Assembly: GCA_002793355.1 (NCBI GenBank)
Contig: PFQB01000024.1
Coordinates: forward strand, 1-12,019
DNA: 12,019 nt
Origin: Candidatus Dojkabacteria bacterium CG_4_10_14_0_2_um_filter_Dojkabacteria_WS6_41_15
Lineage (GTDB): Bacteria; Patescibacteriota; Dojkabacteria; GCA-002793355
Direction of reading: 5' to 3'
Shown here piece after piece: positions 6,159-12,019 of the stretch. Made by a program: the position numbers and the translations under genes. How positions within the stretch are numbered: position 1 is the first letter of the stretch; every line of letters starts with the position of its first letter. A model generated the notes under the pieces. The model searched no databases. It saw only the letters and a list, made by a program, of their open reading frames with translations, and was not told the DNA's origin.

Positions 6159-6162
6159 CACT
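6134..6162 (+). promoter_or_regulatory. promoter of the ECF sigma gene, leaderless type
   Basis: TACACT (6157-6162) lies exactly 5 bases before ATG 6168. TAGCAC (6134-6139), the same hexamer as at the DHH gene, is 17 bases upstream. If the ECF factor is autoregulated, as is common for the class, this or the overlapping opposed promoter is where its binding would be expected. No typical AAC/CGT-type ECF site is obvious to me. Confidence 0.5.
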
Positions 6163-6167
6163 GAGTA

Positions 6168-6683
6168 ATGTCAGTAGCGGAATTAGAACATTTTTATGAA
6201 GCCAATCTTCCAAAGATATATCGTTTTTACTTTTACAAAGTATTAAATCGAGAAATCGCCGAGGATTTAACTAGTCAAAGTTTTCTCAAGTTCGTACAGG
6301 AGGTTTCGAGACGTGTTATCAAAAAGCCAAAAGCTTTTCTTTATGGTATAGCCCGACATGTAATTATGGATTTTCTGCGCGTCAAATACCAAGGCAAGGA
6401 AGTCCCGCTGGACGAAGAGGACGAGACGCTAATCGCAGATTTCGAAGCGCCAGAAGTCCATATTCTTGATTATCTTGAGCGATTACTGCCTAAAGTGCCA
6501 GAAAAACAGGCGATTGTGCTACGGCTGCGATTTCTTGAAAAGCTGTCGCTACAAGAAATTGCAACGAAACTGGACAAAGACGTCAATTATGTGAGTACAA
6601 CGCAAAAACGGGGCTTTATATCCATCAAAAAGCTACTTCAGTGTACAGACGTCCCGACTAATATTGTAGAGGATGAACTATGA
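6168..6683 (+). CDS. ECF-type RNA polymerase sigma factor
   Basis: A 171-residue sigma-70-family factor with only regions 2 and 4, the ECF layout. Region 2 covers about residues 5-75: FYEANLPKIYRFYFYKVLNREIAEDLTSQSFLKF for core binding, then KPKAFLYGIARHVIMDFLR for -10 recognition and melting. An acidic linker (79-95) follows. Region 4 covers about 104-157, LPKVPEKQAIVLRLRFLEKLSLQEIATKLDKDVNYVSTTQKRGFISIKKLL, a helix-turn-helix for the -35 element. The start codon is supported by the -10 hexamer 5 bases upstream. Its last codons overlap the start of the membrane anti-sigma gene as ATGA, the usual coupling of ECF factor and regulator. The target genes are unknown; the divergent SdpI operon and its own operon are the first candidates. 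Confidence 0.9.
   Translation: MSVAELEHFYEANLPKIYRFYFYKVLNREIAEDLTSQSFLKFVQEVSRRVIKKPKAFLYGIARHVIMDFLRVKYQGKEVPLDEEDETLIADFEAPEVHILDYLERLLPKVPEKQAIVLRLRFLEKLSLQEIATKLDKDVNYVSTTQKRGFISIKKLLQCTDVPTNIVEDEL
6669..6672 (+). promoter_or_regulatory. Shine-Dalgarno site of the anti-sigma gene
   Basis: GAGG, within TAGAGGA, lies 7 bases before ATG 6680. It is the clearest ribosome binding site in the window and serves a gene internal to an operon, in contrast to the first genes, which have none. Confidence 0.6.
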
Positions 6684-8545
6684 ACAATGTAAAAGGCAAA
6701 ACACAATTGCCACCGCACGAAGTTTCGGAGGAGGAGCTTACAACGCTCTTTCAAGAAGCTGCAGTACCCAGGGCTGAATTTGCGAAAAACCTGAAGGAGC
6801 AGGTACTTTTACAGGCTCAAAACAGCAAACCTCGCAATAATTTCTTTTCACTATTTATGACGAAACTATCAAAACCAGCTATGCAATTAGGGGTAATTGG
6901 AGCAGTTTTGCTTATTGGCGCAGGTGCTTTTAGCTATGACTACTTGAATAAGAATTCACAATTCGCCAACCAAACTGAAATTCTTGCCCAAATAGCACAA
7001 GCAAATCAGCAAAAACCAAAGGCAAATGCCGAGTCTACATCGTTAAGTACCGGTATCGATGTAAAAATGAACTCGTACGTGCTTGCTCTCGAGAATCGAA
7101 ATTTTACCTACCGAAAAACCACTAATGAAAATACGCTAGGCGCCGCCGCTGATCGTTGTTCACCATTGATTGTCTTTAATAGAGAAGTGACACGTGAGGT
7201 TTATAGCGAATTCTACGCGAATAAGACGGATCCATTTTCTACGTATTATCTAAGTGTTTCCTATGCAGGAGATACTATTTTTGATTACACACTAAACAGA
7301 GGTTCCGAGCAATGGCAACATAGAGGCGGTTCGTATGCAGTGCATATGAAAGATTTGCAGGAAATCAGACCAATGTTATTGCAAACCGATGATCAAATAC
7401 AAGCCAATACAGGTGCAGAAATCTCAAGACCAGGTGTTGTGACACCATTTTTTGGAGATGGAGCTAAAATTGTAGGTAAAGAGACAAGAAATGGTAAACG
7501 AGTATACAAAATTGTACTAGCGACTCATGTATCGTGTAGTAATCCTCCCAAAACAGTTGGGGGCATACGTCCAGAGGAAGAAATATATATAATTCAGCAA
7601 TCAACGACCCCAGCCACGTATATAACCTATGCTGACGTTAATACTTACGCAATTGTGCAGGAAGAAATGTATATTGGCACAGTAACAACGCGAAACCTTG
7701 TCTACAGAAAAAGTACAACAGAACAAACGTCTATGACGGGCTTAACGTCAGAAGTAGAAAAAGAATTTACCTTTAACCTGAACGTTTCGCAGAAAACGGT
7801 AGATGCATCTCAAGAGAATTATGAAAAAGGGTATAGAACCTCGATAGTCGATTATCTTAACGCAAAGGGTGGTTATGTACTGGTACTTTCCGGAGATCGA
7901 CCATTAATGTCAGCGAGTTCGCCCTATGTAACATATGTTCCTGATACAGGGAAGCATCTAATTGACCGTGCATTTTACTCAAATACTCCGGCGGGGCAAG
8001 CGCTATTTGATGATAACAAAGATATGTATAAACAAACACTTGAGCCCAACAGAGTGTATCCGTTTCTTACTCTAACCTACTCGTATTCAGGTACAACCCA
8101 AGACAAAATCACCTCGATTTCTGTAAGTGAGACGAATGCACGACTAAAGGGGCTTGCTGCTTTAGAAGCGTTCGGTTCCTCGATGAATATGAAGGCAAAT
8201 GGTACTGCTACGTTGACGATTGGTGGCAGAAAGCTTGTTGCAGAGGTTTTTGAATCATTCTTTGAAGGGACCAGTGAACCAGGCTCAGACGGCTCTTCAG
8301 ATAATCTAGCAGAAAATGGAGCGCAACCGATGCCCCCAATTAAGGGAGAACCCTTGTACAAAGAAATGGTACTTGTGTTTAGAAATGGTGATGTTACCTC
8401 GGTAGTTACTGTTGGAATGGAATATTCGATGACGAAAGCCGAGTTAGCAAAACTGCTTAACTTCGAAGAAGTAAGTACCACTGATACGACCAGACTGGAT
8501 AAAGAGTTAACGACCGCATTACAACAATTGCAGGTGTTGTATTAA
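6680..8545 (+). CDS. membrane-anchored anti-sigma factor with large extracytoplasmic domain
   Basis: A 621-residue single-pass protein, inferred to hold the upstream ECF factor at the membrane. Residues 1-60 are a cytoplasmic acidic/helical segment (VSEEELTTLFQEAAVPRAEFAKNLKEQVL) of the type found in CPR anti-sigma proteins. Residues 67-86 form one transmembrane helix. The rest, over 500 residues, is outside and beta-rich. Around 262-345, the pattern KIVGKETRNGKRVYKIVL, then a YIIQQSTTPATYITYADV strand set, recalls LolA/RseB-like sensor folds, but this is weak. The protein has only two cysteines, C160 and C286, both extracytoplasmic, so one disulfide is possible. Residues about 530-550 are a Gly/Ser/Pro-rich acidic linker. 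It overlaps the sigma gene by 4 bases and its stop overlaps the convergent stop through TTAA. No protease motif is seen. Confidence 0.8.
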   Translation: MNNVKGKTQLPPHEVSEEELTTLFQEAAVPRAEFAKNLKEQVLLQAQNSKPRNNFFSLFMTKLSKPAMQLGVIGAVLLIGAGAFSYDYLNKNSQFANQTEILAQIAQANQQKPKANAESTSLSTGIDVKMNSYVLALENRNFTYRKTTNENTLGAAADRCSPLIVFNREVTREVYSEFYANKTDPFSTYYLSVSYAGDTIFDYTLNRGSEQWQHRGGSYAVHMKDLQEIRPMLLQTDDQIQANTGAEISRPGVVTPFFGDGAKIVGKETRNGKRVYKIVLATHVSCSNPPKTVGGIRPEEEIYIIQQSTTPATYITYADVNTYAIVQEEMYIGTVTTRNLVYRKSTTEQTSMTGLTSEVEKEFTFNLNVSQKTVDASQENYEKGYRTSIVDYLNAKGGYVLVLSGDRPLMSASSPYVTYVPDTGKHLIDRAFYSNTPAGQALFDDNKDMYKQTLEPNRVYPFLTLTYSYSGTTQDKITSISVSETNARLKGLAALEAFGSSMNMKANGTATLTIGGRKLVAEVFESFFEGTSEPGSDGSSDNLAENGAQPMPPIKGEPLYKEMVLVFRNGDVTSVVTVGMEYSMTKAELAKLLNFEEVSTTDTTRLDKELTTALQQLQVLY

Positions 8546-9552
8546 TAGTAGCGCCGTTTGCGGCTAGTCCCGTTTCTTATGTTGAGGTATTTGCGAAATT
8601 CGCAGCCAATGCCTTCCCAGTTTTCTGCACTTAGCTTGATTGGTTTTCCGTTTAGAGTTAAGTACGGAAAATCCTTTACTGAGGTAGCGGTTAATGCAAG
8701 AACAGTTTGTTCGGGGGTAACTTTATTATTTAGCAACTTCATTGTTGGAATTGAGCCAGGTCCACAAGGGAATTCCTTAAATAGATCGATAAAGGTTGGG
8801 AATTGATAGGCAACATCAATTAATACCTCAGTCCACAGAAACTTTACATTAAAGCCAAAAACGGGGAGAATCTTACGAAGCGCGCTAGTAACCGAGATGT
8901 TTTCGAAACTTTCTATGTATTCTGCAATTTCTTGGATAGCAGTAGGGTAGTAGTAGCAGAAAAATTTCTCACGAGTAGGCCAAGAGCTTTTCTGGATAAC
9001 GCTAATAGGAAAAACATAGGCGTTTCCGTATTTTGGTGAGGGTAGATTCAATAATTTTGTATAAACTTGCTCGTTATGTTTGACATCAAAACTAAGCAGA
9101 CCTATTTTTTTGATAGTTTCTGTGTTGCAAATACTCCTGCAAAAGAGCATATTTAATAACCACAACGAGAAGTTGCTTTCAATTGGCTTAAGTAGGGTAT
9201 GAAAGAATATTGTTTGTCGGTCTAGCTCACGGTAGATGTTACAGAATCGGTAAATACTTAAGATCGGATCTCTAGTGTATGGTATTTCTTCGCCGTACTC
9301 TTTTTTGTTGAATATGAGCATCCTTTCGGTAATAAATGCCGTTATATCTTCATAAATCGAACTCGAGTATATGACCTCATTACTCCTTTTCGCATAGATG
9401 TCGGTATGTTTCTGCCAATGTTTGTATAGTAGTTTTAGCCTTTCGGAGATTTCCACAATAAAATTGTTGCACGATACAGAGGGAATTACTAGGTGAACAG
9501 GGAAAACTTTTTTGTCAATTCTCTTGCTTCTTCTTTGTTCATGAAAAAGCAT
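8542..9552 (-). CDS. thymine-hypermodification family protein (aGPT-PPlase / amino-acid:DNA transferase-like)
   Basis: A 336-residue protein that I assign to the alpha-glutamyl/putrescinyl thymine pyrophosphorylase family, related to the helical domain of phage 5-hydroxymethyluracil DNA kinases. Two blocks support this: ITAFITERMLIF (70-81) followed by EIPYTRDPILSIYRFCNIYRELDRQT (89-114), and the C-terminal LSAENWEGIGCEFRKYLNIRNGTSRKRRYY (307-336). A GPGS loop lies at 264-267. In phages these enzymes attach amino acids or polyamines to activated 5-hydroxymethyluracil in DNA. In a cellular genome the role is unknown. The start is ATG 9552, which has a TACTTT hexamer 5 bases upstream and overlaps the DUF2000 gene by 64 bases in another frame. 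No good downstream start exists before a GTG at residue 33, and the conserved part begins near residue 66. Confidence 0.75.
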   Translation of the reverse strand: MLFHEQRRSKRIDKKVFPVHLVIPSVSCNNFIVEISERLKLLYKHWQKHTDIYAKRSNEVIYSSSIYEDITAFITERMLIFNKKEYGEEIPYTRDPILSIYRFCNIYRELDRQTIFFHTLLKPIESNFSLWLLNMLFCRSICNTETIKKIGLLSFDVKHNEQVYTKLLNLPSPKYGNAYVFPISVIQKSSWPTREKFFCYYYPTAIQEIAEYIESFENISVTSALRKILPVFGFNVKFLWTEVLIDVAYQFPTFIDLFKEFPCGPGSIPTMKLLNNKVTPEQTVLALTATSVKDFPYLTLNGKPIKLSAENWEGIGCEFRKYLNIRNGTSRKRRYY

Positions 9553-9920
9553 ATGCCAAAGTATTCCAGATTAGCCTCGGAAGTGTTATGCGTATTTTCA
9601 TGTTGTTCGGCATAAGTACCGACGGTCATAGTACTGGTAAAGTCTGTAAATACCGTTCCCTTTGCGAGCAGTAGAATTCGTAAATCGCGTATTTTGTTAC
9701 TGTTATCTGCTTTTAGCACGATATAACCGTTGTCGGAGATGCTTTTGTGCGAACCTCCGTCCTTATCGAAGTAGAATTGAAAGCGCATGGGTTTCAAATT
9801 GTTTGCATGCAAAGCCACTAGGCCGGCGGTCATGTGGCCAAGAGCGTTAAATAAACGTGCATGTTCTATCTTTTTGTTTAAGACACACACGAATTGGTCA
9901 GTTGTAGGAACAAAATCCAT
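9489..9920 (-). CDS. DUF2000 family protein
   Basis: A 143-residue protein with the DUF2000 pattern: an N-terminal strand FVCVLNKKIEHARLFNALGHMTAGLVAL, a DKDGGSHKSISDNGYIVLKADNSNKIRDL segment, VFTDFTSTM, and a C-terminal EYFGICFFMNKEEARELTKKFSLF. The family is thought to share the fold of peptidyl-tRNA hydrolase 2 but has no established reaction. Length is normal and no membrane segment or signal peptide is seen. It starts 17 bases after the glycosyltransferase stop codon without a ribosome binding site or a -10 hexamer at the leaderless distance, so it is probably cotranscribed with that gene. Its last 64 bases are also the first 64 of the next gene in a different frame, an unusually long overlap that ties the two together. 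Confidence 0.75.
   Translation of the reverse strand: MDFVPTTDQFVCVLNKKIEHARLFNALGHMTAGLVALHANNLKPMRFQFYFDKDGGSHKSISDNGYIVLKADNSNKIRDLRILLLAKGTVFTDFTSTMTVGTYAEQHENTHNTSEANLEYFGICFFMNKEEARELTKKFSLFT
9558..9563 (-). promoter_or_regulatory. possible internal -10 for the hypermodification-like gene
   Basis: On the (-) strand TACTTT (9563-9558) lies exactly 5 bases before ATG 9552, inside the coding region of the DUF2000 gene. It has the same TAnnnT-N5-ATG layout as the leaderless starts in the divergent regions. A match at this distance can arise by chance, so this is suggestive only. Confidence 0.3.
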
Positions 9921-9937
9921 AGGTATTCAAGATTAAA

Positions 9938-11419
9938 TTAATTGTGACTGTATAGTGCGAAATCCCTTGTTTGTAGTTTTAGTTGCCAAGTAGAGGTATC
10001 GACGTGGACATCATTTCTAGTAATGTAGTAATCACCTGAAAGTAGGGTGCTTATGGGCTTTTCTGTTGACGGCGGGATATATGGCCAATTATATGAGTAG
10101 CCGGCAGGATTGGTCTTAACGTATATCAGATCGAACTGCAGATAATACTTGAAAACTAAGAAATCAAGTGGAGAATCGACAACAACCGTTTGTTCAATGA
10201 CAGAATCCTTTGGAATTGCTCCAATTATTGTAGTGTAGGGCTTTCCATGGTTTGGAATGACCACAAAACCAAGTAACACGACATACAGTGCAATGCCCCG
10301 CCAAATTTCATCACCAATGATACTCCACCAGACATACCCAGCAAGCAGTAAAAAGAAGGTGCTATAGCCGAACACATAGCGGTCAACGTAGGTAAACAAC
10401 CCAAGCGTTGAAACTAAAATGTCCAAGGCAAGGGGAACAATACCTATTGCACTTAAGACCAGTAGTTCCCGCTTTTTCTCAATGGAGATCGCTCTTTGGT
10501 ATGCCAAGACTAAGACGACAACAGCACTAATTAGAAACAGAAAACCAATATTCTCTGTAGATATAGGAAAGGAAAGTTGATTAGTTGGTGGTAAGTCGAG
10601 TGCTTGGCGGTCAACACCAAAGAGAAAAGAAGCAATAGTTCGCGGAATAACAGATAAATTGGCTTCTGGAATCCAACCGAGGTTCTTTTTCATAATTGTC
10701 TCTCTTATTCCCAGTCGGTCCCAAATAAAAACCGTAGAGAGAAATCCAACGATAGATATCCATGAGGCATTTGTCCAGAAGTTTGGCTTGTCTAAGATTT
10801 TATTGTCTTGAAGCACTATCAATAGATAGGCGACAACGTAGCCAGACACAATCAAAATACTGAGGTAGTGGGTGAAATAGATCACAACCATGCTGACAAG
10901 CCATATAGCCATATTTACAGTAAATTGGTATGGTTTTTTAATGGTTTTGAGGAAAAAATAGACCGACCCGAGCATAAGCAGAAACAAAAAAGCATAAGAA
11001 CGCGCTTCTCCTGAGTATGTCACGTAAAATGGCGAAACTGCAATAACAAATGCAGCAACCAACCCGAGTTTCTTTTTACCCTCAATTGATAATGCGGTAA
11101 ATTGTTGGATTACCAAAAATATCATTGGGATTGCTGCAAGTCCGGAAACAAATGACACAAGCCTAAGAGTAAAGGGCGTATTTATGGTTGAATCAGTAAC
11201 CAACTTCACCAAGCTGTAGTAAATCGGTGGATGATTCTTGTCCTGCTTTATTACTGCCATCATTTCTTTCCACGATTGGCGTACGGTAATGCCAGTGAAA
11301 GCTTCGTCGTACCAAAGGTCAGTCTTATATAGTTCGGGCACACGTAGAAAAGTACCAACAAGCAAAATAAATCCAAGTAAGACGGGAATTGTCCATTTGT
11401 TTTTGAAAAAATCATTCAT
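9938..11419 (-). CDS. GT39/PMT-2-like membrane glycosyltransferase
   Basis: A 493-residue integral membrane protein of the GT-C class, like bacterial PMT/ArnT-type enzymes that transfer a sugar from a polyprenyl-phosphate donor outside the membrane. After the first membrane helix comes LRVPELYKTDLWYDEAFTGI with the acidic pair D38-E39 in the first outer loop, where the catalytic Asp lies in this class. KNHPPIYYSLVKL (61-73) is the second family signature. About ten or more hydrophobic segments follow, then a C-terminal soluble portion of roughly 90 residues (VVVDSPLDFLVFKYYL onward). I chose ATG 11419 because a TAAAAT hexamer lies 7 bases before it; a TTG 12 codons upstream would lie within the -35 box. 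The divergent GtrA gene could supply the flipped lipid-sugar donor. Sugar and acceptor are unknown. Confidence 0.85.
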   Translation of the reverse strand: MNDFFKNKWTIPVLLGFILLVGTFLRVPELYKTDLWYDEAFTGITVRQSWKEMMAVIKQDKNHPPIYYSLVKLVTDSTINTPFTLRLVSFVSGLAAIPMIFLVIQQFTALSIEGKKKLGLVAAFVIAVSPFYVTYSGEARSYAFLFLLMLGSVYFFLKTIKKPYQFTVNMAIWLVSMVVIYFTHYLSILIVSGYVVAYLLIVLQDNKILDKPNFWTNASWISIVGFLSTVFIWDRLGIRETIMKKNLGWIPEANLSVIPRTIASFLFGVDRQALDLPPTNQLSFPISTENIGFLFLISAVVVLVLAYQRAISIEKKRELLVLSAIGIVPLALDILVSTLGLFTYVDRYVFGYSTFFLLLAGYVWWSIIGDEIWRGIALYVVLLGFVVIPNHGKPYTTIIGAIPKDSVIEQTVVVDSPLDFLVFKYYLQFDLIYVKTNPAGYSYNWPYIPPSTEKPISTLLSGDYYITRNDVHVDTSTWQLKLQTRDFALYSHN

Positions 11420-11421
11420 AG

Positions 11422-11450
11422 TTGAGATTTTACGGATTCCTGCGTACAAT
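11422..11450 (+). promoter_or_regulatory. promoter of the GtrA gene, leaderless with GTG start
   Basis: TTGAGA (11422-11427), a 17-base spacer and TACAAT (11445-11450) each match the sigma-70 consensus at five of six positions. The GTG start codon follows after exactly 5 bases, so transcription is expected to begin at the GTG itself. Confidence 0.7.
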
Positions 11451-11455
11451 GACAA
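11427..11455 (-). promoter_or_regulatory. promoter of the glycosyltransferase gene, leaderless type
   Basis: On the (-) strand TTGTCA (11455-11450), a 17-base spacer and TAAAAT (11432-11427) each match the consensus at five of six positions, with ATG 7 bases downstream. It shares single bases with the boxes of the opposite promoter, so the two are fully interleaved and mutually exclusive for polymerase binding. Confidence 0.7.
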
Positions 11456-11878
11456 GTGTCCAAAGAAAATTCAAACGCAGTCCTTTCGCTAATTTCCTTT
11501 TTGAAAAAAAGACAATCCTTTATCATGTATATAACCATCGGCGTCGTGGGCTTGGTATGGGAAATGCTGCTATTCACGGTTTTGTTTGGTTCGGCTCATG
11601 TTCCTTATGCAATTGCTAACGTTTTTGCTATGTGGGTTGCTATAACGCATAACTTTTTGTTAAACGCCTTTCTCAATTTCAAGAAAACGGATCGAATTTG
11701 GTCAAGATATATAACCTTTTTGTCAGTTGGAGCGGTGGGCATTATTGTGAGTGATACAATTTTGGTAGTAGCTCACGAGATGTTTAACTTACCAATCTTG
11801 TATATAAAGTTAGCGACCATACCGGTGATTGCGATAGTGCAGTATATGGTGAATAAGAAGTTTTCGTTTAAGAAATGA
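11456..11878 (+). CDS. GtrA family membrane protein
   Basis: A 140-residue protein with four predicted membrane helices (about 22-40, 46-64, 84-105 and 117-133), the size and layout of GtrA proteins. Typical features are the FIMYITIGVVGLVWEMLLFTVLF first helix, NVFAMWVAITHNFLLNAFLNFKK in the middle (the ...NFllNrfwtF family signature), and the ending VQYMVNKKFSFKK. GtrA proteins are thought to flip undecaprenyl-phosphate sugars or otherwise serve polysaccharide export. The gene starts with GTG, supported by a near-consensus promoter placed 5 bases upstream. It is divergent from the GT39-like gene across only 36 bases, and the two would plausibly use the same lipid-linked sugar. It ends at TGA, evidence that TGA is a stop in this genome. 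Confidence 0.88.
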   Translation: MSKENSNAVLSLISFLKKRQSFIMYITIGVVGLVWEMLLFTVLFGSAHVPYAIANVFAMWVAITHNFLLNAFLNFKKTDRIWSRYITFLSVGAVGIIVSDTILVVAHEMFNLPILYIKLATIPVIAIVQYMVNKKFSFKK

Positions 11879-11974
11879 GGGATATTTATTTTTAATGAAA
11901 ACCTTGTAGGGTTGGCAGCGATTTATTCATTACAAAATAATCAACAGGGCCTGGGGAAAAATGCAAGAACATGA

Positions 11975-11999
11975 GATAATGGAGCAGTAATTTAACTGC
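11975..11999. promoter_or_regulatory. possible promoter and hairpin near the right edge
   Basis: TGA followed by GATAAT (11975-11980) resembles an extended -10 on the + strand. GCAGT (11984-11988) and ACTGC (11995-11999) form a hairpin with loop AATTTA, which can be lengthened to 8 pairs including one G-U on the (-) strand. The hairpin could be a leader structure or a transcription end for a gene entering from the right on the (-) strand. No T-run follows. Confidence 0.3.
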
Positions 12000-12007
12000 C
12001 CCCTAGC

Positions 12008-12019
12008 ATGGCAAAACAA
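12008..12019 (+). CDS. possible start of a gene cut by the window edge
   Basis: ATG at 12008 opens a frame reading M-A-K-Q to the end of the window. It lies about 20 bases after the start expected from the GATAAT hexamer. Unlike other first genes in the window it is not at the leaderless distance and has no Shine-Dalgarno sequence. Four residues cannot identify a product. Confidence 0.25.

Noticed and set aside
8077..8481. 134-residue (-) frame inside the anti-sigma gene
   Set aside because: Shadow frame: low-complexity composition, no family resemblance, fully antisense to a well-supported gene.
1..12019. CRISPR array, transposon or prophage signatures
   Set aside because: No repeated spacer-repeat pattern, transposase, integrase, terminal inverted repeat pair or phage structural gene was seen on either strand. 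The hypermodification-like gene is the only phage-flavoured item.
1..12019. tRNA or rRNA genes
   Set aside because: No cloverleaf with a GTTCRA-type T arm and no recognisable rRNA segment was found by eye.

Overview
The window looks like part of a compact, AT-leaning bacterial genome, most likely from the Candidate Phyla Radiation (Patescibacteria). This rests on protein style (glycine/arginine-rich DEAD-box helicase with a DEVD box, orphan cobalamin adenosyltransferase, RimK-like ATP-grasp protein, ECF sigma/anti-sigma pair, GT39 and GtrA proteins), near-zero intergenic space and almost no Shine-Dalgarno sequences. Saccharibacteria is my guess within that group, but the sequence does not prove it. 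TGA acts as a normal stop: the sigma gene ends at TGA inside an ATGA overlap, and the GtrA gene ends at TGA. This argues against the UGA-to-glycine code of Gracilibacteria and Absconditabacteria.

Layout from left to right: three abutting hairpins (12-63); a DHH/DHHA1 phosphoesterase (-); a PduO-type cobalamin adenosyltransferase (+); a RimK-like ATP-grasp protein and a DEAD-box RNA helicase, both (-) and probably one transcript; a 367-base gene-free stretch with helicase-leader hairpins and a candidate ~155-nt small RNA (-); a uracil-DNA-glycosylase-superfamily protein (+); a membrane protein and an SdpI-family protein (-); an ECF sigma factor and its membrane anti-sigma factor (+); then three (-) genes: a GT39-like membrane glycosyltransferase, a DUF2000 protein, and a protein of the thymine-hypermodification family (alpha-glutamyl/putrescinyl thymine pyrophosphorylase, also called amino-acid:DNA transferase); a GtrA protein (+); and possibly the first codons of another gene at the right edge.

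The strongest unexpected structure is in the promoters. In every divergent pair both start codons lie only 36-45 bases apart, or (for the glycosylase) face the candidate RNA. All seven protein genes that begin a divergent transcript carry a TAnnnT -10-like hexamer 5-7 bases before ATG/GTG and no ribosome binding site, the arrangement of leaderless mRNAs. In three of the four pairs the two opposed -10 hexamers have the same 27-base offset, so the two promoters interleave and only one polymerase could sit there at a time. The fourth pair interleaves with an 18-base offset and near-consensus -35 boxes. The convergent junctions are equally tight: stop codons overlap through TTAA twice and abut as TAGCTA once.

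Functionally I see no single operon. The SdpI/membrane pair and the ECF/anti-sigma pair, sharing a bidirectional promoter, look like an envelope-stress module. The GT39-like enzyme and GtrA protein fit polyprenyl-phosphate-sugar glycosylation of the envelope. The thymine-hypermodification-like protein overlapping the DUF2000 gene is the most unusual protein content.
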